64,000 nucleotides of DNA from Kaustia mangrovi (GTDB lineage Bacteria > Pseudomonadota > Alphaproteobacteria > Rhizobiales > Im1), in assembly GCF_015482775.1 (NCBI RefSeq), contig NZ_CP058214.1, positions 1,426,001 to 1,490,000 of the forward strand, read 5' to 3'. Position numbers and translations under genes: made by a program. The notes beneath the pieces are model-generated. The model saw nothing but the letters and a program-made list of their open reading frames with translations, searched no databases and had not been told where the DNA came from. Of the stretch, positions 29,342 through 38,739 are shown one piece after another. The number at the start of each line of letters is the position of its first letter. The first letter of the stretch is position 1.

Positions 29342-30657
29342 CGGGTCCGCGGCGGCATCCGGGTCGCCAGAAAGAAGCCGAGCGTCAGCGGACCGACACG
29401 GCCGATGAACATGACGGCGACGATCACGGCGCGGCCAAGCTCGTCGAGATCGCCGGTCGCCCCCCTCGACAGGCCGACCGTCCCGAAGGCCGACGTCACC
29501 TCGAAGGCGAGCGCCAGGAAATCGCCGTCATGGGTGCCCGTGACGAGGAAGAGCGCCGCCATGACCACCAGCAGGCTCACCATGGCGAGCGCCAGCACCT
29601 TCAGCACCTCCTCCAGCCCGATGCTGCGTCCGAAGGCCCTCAGCGCGGAGCGGCGCTTGAAGAACGCGACGGTCGCCAGGATGAGCACGATGAAGGTCGT
29701 GACCTTGATGCCGCCCGCCGTGGAGGTACTGCCCCCGCCGATCACCATGAGCAGCATGAACATCAGCGCCGTCGGGTCGTGAAGCCCCGCAATATCGACG
29801 GTATTGAAGCCCGCCGTGCGGGTCGTCACGGCCTGGAACCAGCTCGCCATGAGCCTCTCCGGCACGCCGGGCAGCGCGCCGAGCGTTTGCGGATTGGTCC
29901 ATTCGAGCACGGCGAAGGCCGCAAAGGCCCATACGATCAGGCCCGCCGTGCCCACGAGCATCAGCTTGCTGTGGAGCGACAGGGCTCGCCAGCCACGCAT
30001 CTTGCGCAGGTCCGACAAGACGGAAAAGCCGATGCCGCCGATCACGATGAGCGCCGGAACGGTGAGATTGACCAGCGGATTGCCCGCCCAGCGCGTCATG
30101 CTGTCCGGAAACAGCGCGAACCCCGCATTGTTGAAGGCCGACACGGCATGGAACAGGGCTTGCCACAGCCCCGTCCGCCAGCCGGCTTCCGGCACGAAGA
30201 CGAAGGCCAGAAGCCCCGTCCCGACCAGTTCGCAGACGAGCACGGTACGGAAGATCGCCTTGACGAGGCGCAGAAGGTCGCCGACGGAGGTCTGGTTGAG
30301 GTCCTCGCGCAGGATGATCCTGTGCGGCAGGCCGACGGGCAGGCCGAGCAGCGACAGGACGAGGACGGCGAAGGTCATGAGCCCCAGCCCGCCGAGCTGA
30401 ATGAGCGCGAGCACGATCGCCTGGCCGAAGCCGGTGAACCCGCCCCCCGTATCGACCACCGACAGCCCCGTGACCGTCACCGCCGATGTCGCGGTGAACA
30501 GCGCGTCCGACCAGCCGATGGGCTGCGTGGTGGCGCCCGGCAGCATGAGGAGCGCCGTGCCGGCCGCGATCAGCACGCCATAGAGCACCGCCAGGAACGC
30601 CGGCGGCGGAATGCGGATGCTGCGATGGATGGCGGAGGAGACGAGACGGGGAAGCAT
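29311..30657 (-). CDS. KtrB/TrkH-family potassium transporter subunit
   Basis: A 448-residue membrane protein forming the K+-conducting subunit. The four pore loops are seen in order: SAVTVTGLS, FNNAGFA, TTRTAGFNT and SAFGTVGLS. At under 500 residues it is KtrB-like in length rather than TrkH-like. It begins 14 bp after its TrkA/KtrA-type partner. Its last codons overlap the convergent TetR gene by 31 bp. Confidence 0.9.
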   Translation of the reverse strand: MLPRLVSSAIHRSIRIPPPAFLAVLYGVLIAAGTALLMLPGATTQPIGWSDALFTATSAVTVTGLSVVDTGGGFTGFGQAIVLALIQLGGLGLMTFAVLVLSLLGLPVGLPHRIILREDLNQTSVGDLLRLVKAIFRTVLVCELVGTGLLAFVFVPEAGWRTGLWQALFHAVSAFNNAGFALFPDSMTRWAGNPLVNLTVPALIVIGGIGFSVLSDLRKMRGWRALSLHSKLMLVGTAGLIVWAFAAFAVLEWTNPQTLGALPGVPERLMASWFQAVTTRTAGFNTVDIAGLHDPTALMFMLLMVIGGGSTSTAGGIKVTTFIVLILATVAFFKRRSALRAFGRSIGLEEVLKVLALAMVSLLVVMAALFLVTGTHDGDFLALAFEVTSAFGTVGLSRGATGDLDELGRAVIVAVMFIGRVGPLTLGFFLATRMPPRTRYPSARVFLG

Positions 30658-30671
30658 GCCGGCCGGCCCGC

Positions 30672-31337
30672 TCACAGGCTGTCGCCGAAGTCTCTGAGGT
30701 TCTGGCGCTGCCCGAGCAGCAGGAGCCGGTCGTCGGTGTGCAGAGCTTCCGTGTCCGTGTCGCAGGCGACATAGTCGGTACCGCGCATGAGGCCGAGACA
30801 CCGGACTTCGAAGCCCTCCTGGAGCCTGAGATCGCCGATGGGCTTCCCGTCGAGCGCCTCGGGGATCTGGAAATTCACCACGTGGTATCCGTTGCCGAGG
30901 CTGACATAGTCGCGCACGAGCGGATTGTGGAGCATCTGGGCGATGTGCTGGCCGATCTGCTGCTCGGGCTGGATCACACGGTCCGCCCCCAGTTTCAGCA
31001 GGATGCGGTAATGGGTCCGGCTCGTCGCCTTGACCCAGACCGTCTTCACCCCCAGCACCTTCACGTTCATCGTGCACAGAACGTTGGATTCGAGGTCCTC
31101 GCCGATGGCCACCACGGCGGTCTCGTAGTCGCCGACGCCGGCCTCGCGCAGCGCGTCCTCGTCGCGCCCGTCGGCGATGATCGCCTCCGCCAGCTTGTCG
31201 GCCACGCCGGCAACGTTCTTCTCCTCGATATCGATGCCGAGCACAGGGTTCCCGAAGCGGGCGAGATCGGTTGCCACCGTGCTGCCGAAGGTGCCGAGGC
31301 CGATGACGGCGAAGCTTCCATTGTTCCTCTGGGCCAT
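30672..31337 (-). CDS. KtrA/TrkA-type potassium uptake regulatory subunit
   Basis: A 221-residue cytoplasmic RCK-domain protein: a Rossmann nucleotide-binding domain (FAVIGLGTFGSTVATDLARFG, about residues 8-28; acidic LGIDIEE loop) followed by a RCK_C domain (about 135-215). It binds ATP/ADP or NAD and gates the KtrB partner. The ATG at 31337 gives the usual size; upstream sequence is not conserved-looking. Confidence 0.9.
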   Translation of the reverse strand: MAQRNNGSFAVIGLGTFGSTVATDLARFGNPVLGIDIEEKNVAGVADKLAEAIIADGRDEDALREAGVGDYETAVVAIGEDLESNVLCTMNVKVLGVKTVWVKATSRTHYRILLKLGADRVIQPEQQIGQHIAQMLHNPLVRDYVSLGNGYHVVNFQIPEALDGKPIGDLRLQEGFEVRCLGLMRGTDYVACDTDTEALHTDDRLLLLGQRQNLRDFGDSL

Positions 31338-31497
31338 GGGCGCGACAGACCTCCTTGGGTACGGGCGGGACGGCGCGGGATGCGATCGAAGGCGGCATCC
31401 CGCGGGGGCACTGGTCTCGGGGTCTAGGGAAGCGCGCCTCGCCCGCGCGGTCAACGGGGTCGCCGGACGGTGCACGGCGCTTGCCCGGCGAGCGCCC

Positions 31498-32826
31498 TCA
31501 CTCCTCGCGCATGGCGCGCGCGATCTGGTCGGCGAGCGGCTTCATGAGATAGGAGAGCGCGGTGCGCTCGCCGGTCTGAACGAAGGTCTCGACCGGCATG
31601 CCGGGAACGAGTCGCTGGCCGCCGAGGCGGGCGCGCTCGGCGGGCGGAATCGCGATACGCGCGACATACCAGCTCTCCCCCGTCTTCTCGTTGCGGCTGA
31701 CATCGGCGGCCACCGTGCGCACCCGCCCCGCGATCTCCGGCGTCGTGCGCTGGTTGAAGGCGGAGAAGCGCAGGGCGGCCTCCTGGCCCGCATGGATCTG
31801 GTCGATATCGGCGGGCGCGATTCGCGCCTCCACGACCAGCGCGTCGTGATCGGGCACGATCAGCATGATCGTCTCGCCCGGCGCGATGACACCGCCCACC
31901 GTGTGCACCGCCAGCTCGTGGACGATGCCGTCCTGCGGTGCGCGGATGTCGATGCGGGTGAGCTTGTCGAGCGCGGCGATCCGTTCCTCCGCGAGCTCGG
32001 CGAGCTTGCCGTCGACATCGCGCAGCTCGGTCAGCACCTCTGTGCGCAGGTCCTGGTCGAGCTGGAGGATCTGCAGTTCGGTCTCCGTGATCCGTGCCGC
32101 CGCGCGCGCCATGTCGGAGACGAGCTGGCCGCGTTCGCCGGCAAGCTGCGCCTTGAGGCGGGCGAGCTCCGCAAGCCGCGGGAACGGGACCAGCCCCTGC
32201 TCGTGGAGCCGGGTGACGCCGTCGAGCTCCTGTTCGATGAGGTCCAGCTCGTCGTCCTTGGCATCGCGGCGCGCGACGAGCCCTTCCGTCTCCTGCCGGA
32301 TCTGGCCGATGCGTTCGCGAAGCTGCTGCTTCTGGCCGAGAAGCGTGCTCCGGCGCGAGGCGAAGAGCGCCTTCTCGGCCGCCACGAGCTCGGCGATCTC
32401 CGGATCGGCGAGGCGGTCGGCCAGGGCCTCGGGCACCGACAGCCCGTCGGCCCCGTCGCGCTCCGCGGCAAGACGCATGCGCCGAGCGGAAAGCTGGTCG
32501 ATCTGCTTTTCGACAACGGCGAGATTGGCACGCGTCAGCGTATCGTCGAGGCGGATCAGGAGCTCGTTCGCCTTCACCCTGTCGCCGTCGCGCACGCGGA
32601 TCTCGCCGACAATGCCGCCGTCGCGATGTTGGACGCGCTTCACATTGCCCTCCACCACCACGGTGCCGGGCCCCATCACCGCGCCGGAGAGCTTGGCCGT
32701 GGCCGCCCAGCCGCCAACGCCGGCGACCATGAGCACGACGATACCGAAGCCGACGGCGATGTTCACACGCAGCGACCGGCGCGCGGCCCGGTCCGGCGCG
32801 GCGTCCTCCTCAGCCCTGCGAGACAA
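31498..32826 (-). CDS. HlyD-family type I secretion periplasmic adaptor
   Basis: A 442-residue membrane-fusion protein of a type I secretion system: an N-terminal transmembrane helix (VNIAVGFGIVVLMVAGVGGW), GTVVVEGNVKRVQHRDGGIV, a long coiled-coil (about 110-300, Glu/Leu/Arg-rich), and a C-terminal beta-barrel with LVPGMPVETFVQTGERTALS. I chose the TTG start at 32826: it follows a GGGAGGG site by 8 nt and overlaps the ATPase gene stop by 17 bp. The RTX-type substrate and outer-membrane TolC-like partner are not nearby. Confidence 0.82.
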   Translation of the reverse strand: MSRRAEEDAAPDRAARRSLRVNIAVGFGIVVLMVAGVGGWAATAKLSGAVMGPGTVVVEGNVKRVQHRDGGIVGEIRVRDGDRVKANELLIRLDDTLTRANLAVVEKQIDQLSARRMRLAAERDGADGLSVPEALADRLADPEIAELVAAEKALFASRRSTLLGQKQQLRERIGQIRQETEGLVARRDAKDDELDLIEQELDGVTRLHEQGLVPFPRLAELARLKAQLAGERGQLVSDMARAAARITETELQILQLDQDLRTEVLTELRDVDGKLAELAEERIAALDKLTRIDIRAPQDGIVHELAVHTVGGVIAPGETIMLIVPDHDALVVEARIAPADIDQIHAGQEAALRFSAFNQRTTPEIAGRVRTVAADVSRNEKTGESWYVARIAIPPAERARLGGQRLVPGMPVETFVQTGERTALSYLMKPLADQIARAMREE

Positions 32827-34549
32827 CGGCGAGCCCTCCCGGTTCGGGGTTGCGCTGAACGGTGGCGTTGCGCAGCACCTCGTCCTTCGGTCCGAAGGCC
32901 TGCTGGCGGCCATTGCCGATCATCACGACCTTGTCGAGCGCCTTGAGCGCACTCGGCCGGTGGGCGACCACCACCACGATGGAGCCGGCCTCGCGCATGG
33001 CCGAGATGGCCGCGGTGAGCGCGGTCTCGCCATCGGCGTCGAGATTGGAGTTCGGCTCGTCGAGCACGACGAGGAAGGGCTGCCCGTAGAGCGCCCGGGC
33101 GAGGCCGACGCGCTGGCGCTGGCCGGCCGACAACACCGCGCCGCCCTCGCCGATGCGGGTGTCGTAGCCGTCGGGCAGCGCGAGGATCATGTCGTGGACG
33201 CCGGCGAGCCGGGCCGCGGCAAGGATCGCCTCGGAGGAGGCTTCGGGGTCGAACCGGGCGATATTCTCCGCCACCGTGCCGTCGAACAGCTCCACCGATT
33301 GCGGCAGATAACCTATGAAGCGCCCGAAGACGTCGCGGGGCCACTGGTCCGGCGTCGCCCCGTCGAGCCGGATCTCGCCCTGGGCCGCCGGCCAGACCCC
33401 GACGAGCGCGCGCGCCAGTGTCGACTTGCCGCTGGCGCTGGGTCCGATGACGCCGAGGCCGTCGCCCGCCTCGAGCGCGAAGCGCACGCCCTGGAGCGTC
33501 GGCACGCGCAGGCCGGGCGGCACGACGCCGAGGCCCGAGACGTCCAGCCGGTGCTGCGGCGCGGGCAGCGCGGTCGCCGCCTGCGGGGCGTCCGGCCGGT
33601 CGACAAGCAGGCGCAGGCGCCTGAGGCTCTGGCGCGCGGCGAGGAAGCCCTGCCAGTGGCTGACGGCGAGCTCCACCGGAGCGAGCGCGCGCGACATGAT
33701 GATCGAGGACGCGATCATGGCGCCCGGCGAAATGGCGTTCTCGATGGCGAGATAGGCGCCGGCGGCGAGGATCCCCGACTGCATCACGAACCGGAAGGTC
33801 TTGGTGAGCGAGGAGAACAGCGCGCCGCGGTCGGCCACGCGGTTCGCGGCCTCGTGGTGCTCCGCGCTCAGCCGCCCCCAGCGTTGCTGCAGGTGGGGCA
33901 GCATGCCCATGGCCGCGACGGACTCCGTGTTCTGCCGGCCCATCTCCGCGAAGGCGGACCGCTTGGCCTGCCTCTCCGCCATGGCCCGGGAGAGCTTCCG
34001 GGTGGAGAGTTCGTTGACGAGCATCAGCACGACGAGGATCGCCGCCCCGCAGGCCGCCACCGCACCGAGCAGGACGTGGAACGAGAAGATCACGAGGAGA
34101 TAGAGCGGCAGCCACGGCAGATCGAAGATCGCGACCGGCCCCTGGCTGCCCACGAACTGGCGCAACCGCTCCAGATCGCGCACCGGCGTCGCCCGCTCGC
34201 CCTGCGGCCCGGCGCGCAGGGGCACCATGAGCTCCGCGGCGAAGCAGGCCTGCGACAGGGACGCATCGAGCCCGCGCCCGACCCGGTGCAGAACCCGCGA
34301 CCGCAAGGCCTCCAGAAGGCCGAAGAAGGCGTAGAGGCCGGCGGCGAGGCCGGCGAGCGCGATCAGCGTCGGGATGCTCCGGCTGGCGAGCACCCGGTCA
34401 TAGATCTGCATCATGAAGAGCGGCCCGGTCAGCATCAGGATATTGATGACCAGGCTGAACAGCACGACCGCGCCCAGCGCGCCGCGCAGGCGGGCGAAGG
34501 CCGCTCCGAGCCGCGACTGCGCGCGCATGTCCGCCTGCATGCCCGTCAT
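32810..34549 (-). CDS. Type I secretion system permease/ATPase (PrtD/HlyB-like)
   Basis: A 579-residue ABC exporter: a six-helix transmembrane region (residues 20-310) and a C-terminal ATPase with Walker A GPSASGKST, signature VLSAGQRQRVGLARAL, and Walker B LVVLDEPNSNLD. The substituted LSAGQ signature is usual in the PrtD group. Upstream frame extension is not conserved-looking, so the ATG at 34549 is used; ATGs a few codons in are alternatives. It is paired with the HlyD-like adaptor. Confidence 0.9.
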   Translation of the reverse strand: MTGMQADMRAQSRLGAAFARLRGALGAVVLFSLVINILMLTGPLFMMQIYDRVLASRSIPTLIALAGLAAGLYAFFGLLEALRSRVLHRVGRGLDASLSQACFAAELMVPLRAGPQGERATPVRDLERLRQFVGSQGPVAIFDLPWLPLYLLVIFSFHVLLGAVAACGAAILVVLMLVNELSTRKLSRAMAERQAKRSAFAEMGRQNTESVAAMGMLPHLQQRWGRLSAEHHEAANRVADRGALFSSLTKTFRFVMQSGILAAGAYLAIENAISPGAMIASSIIMSRALAPVELAVSHWQGFLAARQSLRRLRLLVDRPDAPQAATALPAPQHRLDVSGLGVVPPGLRVPTLQGVRFALEAGDGLGVIGPSASGKSTLARALVGVWPAAQGEIRLDGATPDQWPRDVFGRFIGYLPQSVELFDGTVAENIARFDPEASSEAILAAARLAGVHDMILALPDGYDTRIGEGGAVLSAGQRQRVGLARALYGQPFLVVLDEPNSNLDADGETALTAAISAMREAGSIVVVVAHRPSALKALDKVVMIGNGRQQAFGPKDEVLRNATVQRNPEPGGLAVVSQG

Positions 34550-34759
34550 GCCGCCCCTGCCATACGGCCGGAACGGCGCAGGTCTTCGCATGCCTGCGCG
34601 GCAGCGTGACGGCCCAGACAGGCGGGCGCGATGGGCATTGGCGGCTCTCCCAGGATCGAGACAGGACATGCGGGGCATGCCGGCGCGAGCGCTGCGGCAT
34701 GCCTTACCGTCGATTAGCCAATGCGATTGACAGATACGTGACGGACCGGCGCCCTGTCC

Positions 34760-35281
34760 TCAGAGCGCCGCGGCGGCCCGGGCCGCCTGGTCGTAATGGC
34801 CGGAGAGCGCACGCAAGGTGGCGGCGACGGCGGAGATCGCCTTGGGATCGAGGCCGAGCTCGCGGACCGCCTGGACGAGCAGCGCCTCGCGCACCTTGCG
34901 GTAGGCGCGGCAGACCTCCATGCCCTTCTCGGTGATGGCGATCACCTTCTCCTTGCCCGCCCGCGTGCTCTCCACGAGGCCGCGTTTCTCCAGCTTCTTG
35001 ATCGCATAGACGACCAGATGGGTGTCCTCGATGCCGAGCACGATGCAGATATCGGCGAGCCGCTTCGGCCGCTCGCGCAGATTGACGGAATGGAGCACGA
35101 GCACGTCCATGGCGCTCAGCCCGGTCTCGCCGGCCGCCGCCATGCAGCGCACCATCCAGCGGTCGAAGGCGTGGCCGGCCAGAATGAGGCCGAACTCGTA
35201 TTCGGCGAGCTCCGGCAGGCTCTCGTCGTCCGACTGGTGGCTGAGAGAAACGATCGGACCGGAGGGGGTGTCCCGTGTCAT
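34760..35281 (-). CDS. MarR-like winged-helix regulator
   Basis: A 173-residue DNA-binding protein. The middle part (MDVLVLHSVNLRERPKRLADICIVLGIEDTHLVVYAIKKLEKRGLVEST) is a winged HTH, flanked by dimerising helices. The family (predicted winged-helix MarR-type proteins) is widespread in alphaproteobacteria without a clear ligand. It is leftward and 210 bp upstream of the type I secretion genes; regulation of those is possible but unproved. Confidence 0.8.
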   Translation of the reverse strand: MTRDTPSGPIVSLSHQSDDESLPELAEYEFGLILAGHAFDRWMVRCMAAAGETGLSAMDVLVLHSVNLRERPKRLADICIVLGIEDTHLVVYAIKKLEKRGLVESTRAGKEKVIAITEKGMEVCRAYRKVREALLVQAVRELGLDPKAISAVAATLRALSGHYDQAARAAAAL

Positions 35282-35436
35282 CTGTCCTTAACCCATTCTC
35301 CGCGCGTGCAGCCATTCCCGCACGCCATACGGAGGTCGTCTATCACGAATGGAGGATATCCGACAGACACGCAGCCGGGGAGCCTCCTCGCCCGATCTGT
35401 GAACAGGCAAGGCCGGCCGACCGCCGCGACTGCGCC

Positions 35437-35645
35437 CTACTGGCGGGATTTCGGCGTCTCCGACCCGTTCTTTTCCTTGTTGTGATTGTTGTTGTTCCGG
35501 ATCGGATCCACCGCGGGCGGATCGCTCGCGGGAAGGTTTCCTCAAGGCTTTCGTCGAGAAGCTCGTCCAGATGCTTCTTCTTCTCTTCCCTGGAGGGCTT
35601 GGGCGTCCCGCCGGGCGATGTGGATTCCTTCGGTCGGCTCGTCAT
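35437..35645 (-). pseudogene. Small SDPPA-motif protein gene with a frameshift
   Basis: From ATG 35645 the frame reads MTSRPKESTSPGGTPKPSRE, then EKKKHLDELLDESLEETFP, and then shifts. Adding one base near 35526-35532 restores ...FPASDPPAVDPIRNNNNHNKEKNGSETPKSRQ and a stop at 35437-35439. The 'LDExLEExFPASDPPA' pattern is the hallmark of small (60-70 aa) alphaproteobacterial proteins of unknown function. So a normal family gene of about 69 codons has lost one base here, by mutation or by sequencing error. Confidence 0.65.
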
Positions 35646-35896
35646 CGTACTGCTCCCGCGTTGCGGATTGCGGCGGCAAGGCGTCCCGGTCCCCACCGGT
35701 GTCCCTAGTAAGGTAGGTGGTGCGAATACCATATGAAAGGTCAGGCGGCCCGCGAGACGTGAAGCGTAGGCCCATGCCGCCGCCACCGGCTTTGACAAGC
35801 ATCAAGTCGGTGCGCAGCCCCTCGGCCTAGGCTCCATGAGGTGCGGCGCTCCTGTTGCCGGAGGGTCGCCGGGCGTTCAGTCCAGGGAGACACGAC

Positions 35897-36337
35897 ATGG
35901 TGAAATCGCAATCCTGGCCGAAGGGCACCCCGCCGCTGGAGATCGCGACGGAAAAGGTCTGCTACATCGTCATCAAGGCGCGCGAATTCGACGCCAAGGA
36001 CATCGCGACCATCCCCGATCCCGGCTCCAACGCGGCCGACGACATGATGTATTCGGTCCTTGAGGACCGCAGCGACGACCCCGTCCTGGAAGAGCTCACA
36101 AGCGTGATCCAGAATCTCGACGAGGACGAGCAGATCGATCTGGTGGCGCTCGCCTGGCTCGGGCGCGGCGACGGCACGCTGGCCGACTGGGCGGAGCTGC
36201 GCCGGTCCGCCGCCGAGGCCCACAACGAACGCACCGCCGACTATGTCCTGGGACTGGCGCTCCTGTCGGACTATCTGGAAGAGGGATTGAACCAGTTCGG
36301 CCGCTCCTGCGAAGGTGTCGAGCTGGGCCGCATGTGA
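35897..36337 (+). CDS. DUF3775 domain-containing protein
   Basis: A 146-residue soluble protein. The segment PDPGSNAADDMMYSVLEDRSDDP, followed by LDEDEQIDLVALAWLGRGD, matches the DUF3775 family found in alphaproteobacteria. Start at ATG 35897 after a GGGAGA site. It lies 46 bp before polX and may be co-transcribed. Function unknown. Confidence 0.8.
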   Translation: MVKSQSWPKGTPPLEIATEKVCYIVIKAREFDAKDIATIPDPGSNAADDMMYSVLEDRSDDPVLEELTSVIQNLDEDEQIDLVALAWLGRGDGTLADWAELRRSAAEAHNERTADYVLGLALLSDYLEEGLNQFGRSCEGVELGRM

Positions 36338-36383
36338 CCGGTCCCGCCAGCGCGGCGCCGGGCCGAACCACGGATCTCCACGA

Positions 36384-38102
36384 ATGGCCGTTCACAATGT
36401 CGATATCGCGGACATGTTCGACCGGATGGCCGGCCTGCTCGATATCGAGGGCGCCAATCCGTTCCGGGTCCGCGCCTATCGCCAGGCCGCGGGCACGATC
36501 CGCGACCTGCCGGAAAGCCTCGCCGCCATGGTGGCCGACGGGGACGATCTCTCCGAACTGCCGGCAATCGGCGACGACCTCGCCGAGAAGATCTGCGAGA
36601 TCGTGGAGACCGGCCGGTTCCGCGAGCTGGAGGCGACGGAGAAGCGCATCCCGGCCACCCTCGCCGACCTGACCCGGATTCCGGGGATCGGCCCGAAGCG
36701 GGCCCGCAAGCTGCACGACGCGCTCGGCATCGCCTCCCTCGACGACCTCGCCAGCGCCGCCAAGGCCGGCAAGGTTCGCGAGCTCGAGGGCTTCGGCGAG
36801 GCGGTGGAGGCGCAATTCCTGGAGGCCATCGAGGCACACCGGTCCAAGAAGCAGCGCTTCCGGATCTCCATCGCAGAGGACTATGCGAAGGGTCTCGAGG
36901 CCTATCTGAAGACGGCACGCGGCGTCGCCCGCGTGATCGTGGCGGGCAGCTATCGCCGGCGGCGCGAGACGGTGGGCGATCTCGACATCCTCGCCACCGC
37001 CGCCGACGGCGCGGCGGTGATCGACCATTTTACCCGCTATGACGAAATCGAGGACGTGGTGTCGAAGGGCTCGACACGCTCGACCGTCCGCCTGAAATCG
37101 GGCCTGCAGGTCGATCTGCGCGTCGTGGCGGAGGAAAGCTACGGCGCAGCGCTTCAGTACTTCACCGGATCGAAGGCCCATACGGTCGCCCTGCGCAAGA
37201 TCGCTCGGGCAAAGGGCCTCAAGATCAACGAATACGGCATCTATCGCGGCAGGAAACACCTCGGCGGCCGCAAGGAGGAAGACCTCTACGGCGCTCTCGG
37301 CCTCGCCCCCGTCCCGCCGGAGCTCAGGGAGAACCGCGGCGAGATCGAGGCCGCGCGCGGCGGGCACCTGCCGGAGCTCGTGACGCTCGACGACATCCGG
37401 GGCGACCTCCATGCCCACACCACGGCGTCCGACGGCACGAGCAGCCTGAAGGAGATGGCCGAGGCGGCGAAGGCGATGGGCTACGACTATCTCGCCATCA
37501 CCGACCATTCCCAGCACGCGACCGTCGCCAACGGGCTGGACGAGAAACGCCTCGCAGCCCAGCTCGACGAGATCGACCGCCTCAATGACGGGATGGAGGG
37601 CATCCGCATCCTCAAATCCTGCGAGGTCGACATCCTGACCGACGGCACGCTCGACCTGCCCGACAGCATCCTGAAGCGGCTCGACCTGACCGTCTGCTCC
37701 GTCCACTACCATTTCGACCTCGCGTCCAAGGCGCAGACCGAGCGCATCCTGCGCGCCATGGACAACCGCCATTTCAACATTCTGGGGCATCCCACCGGCC
37801 GGCTGGTCGGGGAACGCGAGCCCTATCCGCTCGACCTCGACCGGATCATCGAGGCCGCGAAGGAACGCGGCTGCTTCCTGGAGGTGAACGCCCACCCGAT
37901 CCGACTCGACCTCGACGACGTGCACTGCCGCGCCGCCAAGGAACTCGGGGTGAAGGTCTCGATCGCCACCGACGCCCATTCCACCACGGGCCTGTCGGTC
38001 ATGCGCTTCGGCGTCGACCAGGCCCGGCGCGGCTGGCTGGAAAAGGCCGACGTCCTCAACACCCATCCGTGGACGAAACTCGAGAAGATGCTCGCCCGGT
38101 AG
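36384..38102 (+). CDS. polX: DNA polymerase/3'-5' exonuclease PolX
   Basis: A 572-residue family X DNA repair polymerase with a fused PHP phosphatase/nuclease domain. Order: helix-hairpin-helix regions (LTRIPGIGPKRARKLHDALG about 97-115), a nucleotidyltransferase palm with catalytic GDLDIL (D199, D201) and QVDLRV (D244), then PHP domain motifs GDLHAHTTASDG (H343, H345), ITDHSQHATVANG and ATDAHS. Likely base-excision/gap repair. Length is normal. Confidence 0.94.
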   Translation: MAVHNVDIADMFDRMAGLLDIEGANPFRVRAYRQAAGTIRDLPESLAAMVADGDDLSELPAIGDDLAEKICEIVETGRFRELEATEKRIPATLADLTRIPGIGPKRARKLHDALGIASLDDLASAAKAGKVRELEGFGEAVEAQFLEAIEAHRSKKQRFRISIAEDYAKGLEAYLKTARGVARVIVAGSYRRRRETVGDLDILATAADGAAVIDHFTRYDEIEDVVSKGSTRSTVRLKSGLQVDLRVVAEESYGAALQYFTGSKAHTVALRKIARAKGLKINEYGIYRGRKHLGGRKEEDLYGALGLAPVPPELRENRGEIEAARGGHLPELVTLDDIRGDLHAHTTASDGTSSLKEMAEAAKAMGYDYLAITDHSQHATVANGLDEKRLAAQLDEIDRLNDGMEGIRILKSCEVDILTDGTLDLPDSILKRLDLTVCSVHYHFDLASKAQTERILRAMDNRHFNILGHPTGRLVGEREPYPLDLDRIIEAAKERGCFLEVNAHPIRLDLDDVHCRAAKELGVKVSIATDAHSTTGLSVMRFGVDQARRGWLEKADVLNTHPWTKLEKMLAR

Positions 38103-38140
38103 CCTTGCGCGTCATCGCCCGCCTTGGCGCTCATCGCTTT

Positions 38141-38175
38141 CCGCCGGGCTCTCAGCCTGCGCGCGAGCCCGGCGG
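38141..38175. terminator. Strong GC-rich hairpin after polX
   Basis: Perfect 11-bp arms CCGCCGGGCTC (38141-38151) and GAGCCCGGCGG (38165-38175) with a 13-nt loop, in the 151-bp gap between convergent polX and the VOC gene. No U-tract follows, so its role as a terminator is inferred from position and stability. Confidence 0.45.
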
Positions 38176-38209
38176 AGGACACGCCAGGCAGTCCTGCACC
38201 CTGCCGCTC

Positions 38210-38229
38210 ATGCCCGCGAAGGCGGGCAT
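38210..38229. repeat. REP-like palindromic element
   Basis: ATGCCCGC-GAAG-GCGGGCAT forms a perfect 8-bp stem with a GAAG tetraloop and is flanked by a TC and CCAG context. This is the familiar dispersed bacterial 'CCCGCGAAGGCGGG' palindrome. Present once in this window. Confidence 0.6.
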
Positions 38230-38253
38230 CCAGACGCCGCCCGGCAAGGCATC

Positions 38254-38724
38254 TCAGCCCAGATCCGGCCGGTATTCGCGAATATCGCCATATTCGACGA
38301 ATTCCAGCACATTGCCCTCCGGATCGCGCACGAATGTGAGGAAGGTCTCCGGGCGCACCTCCACCGGGTCCTCGCCGGTGAGGAAGGCCACACCCGCCTC
38401 TTTCAACCGGGCATTCATCGCCTTCAGGTCGTCCACGATGAAGGTGATATAGGCGATGCCGCCGCGCGCCAGGATCCAGCGCTCCGCCGCCTGCCCGTCG
38501 CGCGGGCCGCCGGCGGGCTGGATGAGCTTCAGCCGCTCGCCCCGGGGCGTCTGGATGCGCGCGACGCGATAGCCGCCCTCCGCCATGGAGGCGTCGGCCG
38601 CCTTCTTCGGGGGCACGTGGATGTCGTTGACCGCCTGGCAGCCCAGAACGTCCACATAGAAGGCCATCAGCCGGTCGAGGTCCCGGCAGCAGATGCCGAT
38701 CTCGATGGGCGCTGTCATCTTCAT
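38254..38724 (-). CDS. VOC-family (glyoxalase/bleomycin resistance-like) protein
   Basis: A 156-residue protein with two beta-alpha-beta modules: EIGICCRDLDRLMAFYVDVLGC at the N-terminus and RDPEGNVLEFVEYGDI at the C-terminus, with metal-site candidates E (first strand) and E in VLEF. In this superfamily it could be a lyase, dioxygenase or isomerase. Last gene of the liv/SDR/E1 unit, 15 bp after the fused E1. Confidence 0.85.
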   Translation of the reverse strand: MKMTAPIEIGICCRDLDRLMAFYVDVLGCQAVNDIHVPPKKAADASMAEGGYRVARIQTPRGERLKLIQPAGGPRDGQAAERWILARGGIAYITFIVDDLKAMNARLKEAGVAFLTGEDPVEVRPETFLTFVRDPEGNVLEFVEYGDIREYRPDLG

Positions 38725-38739
38725 CCCGTGTCTCCTCGC

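Noticed and set aside
34550-34759. Gene or operator between the type I secretion genes and the MarR-like gene
   Set aside because: No frame with conserved composition and no clear palindrome.
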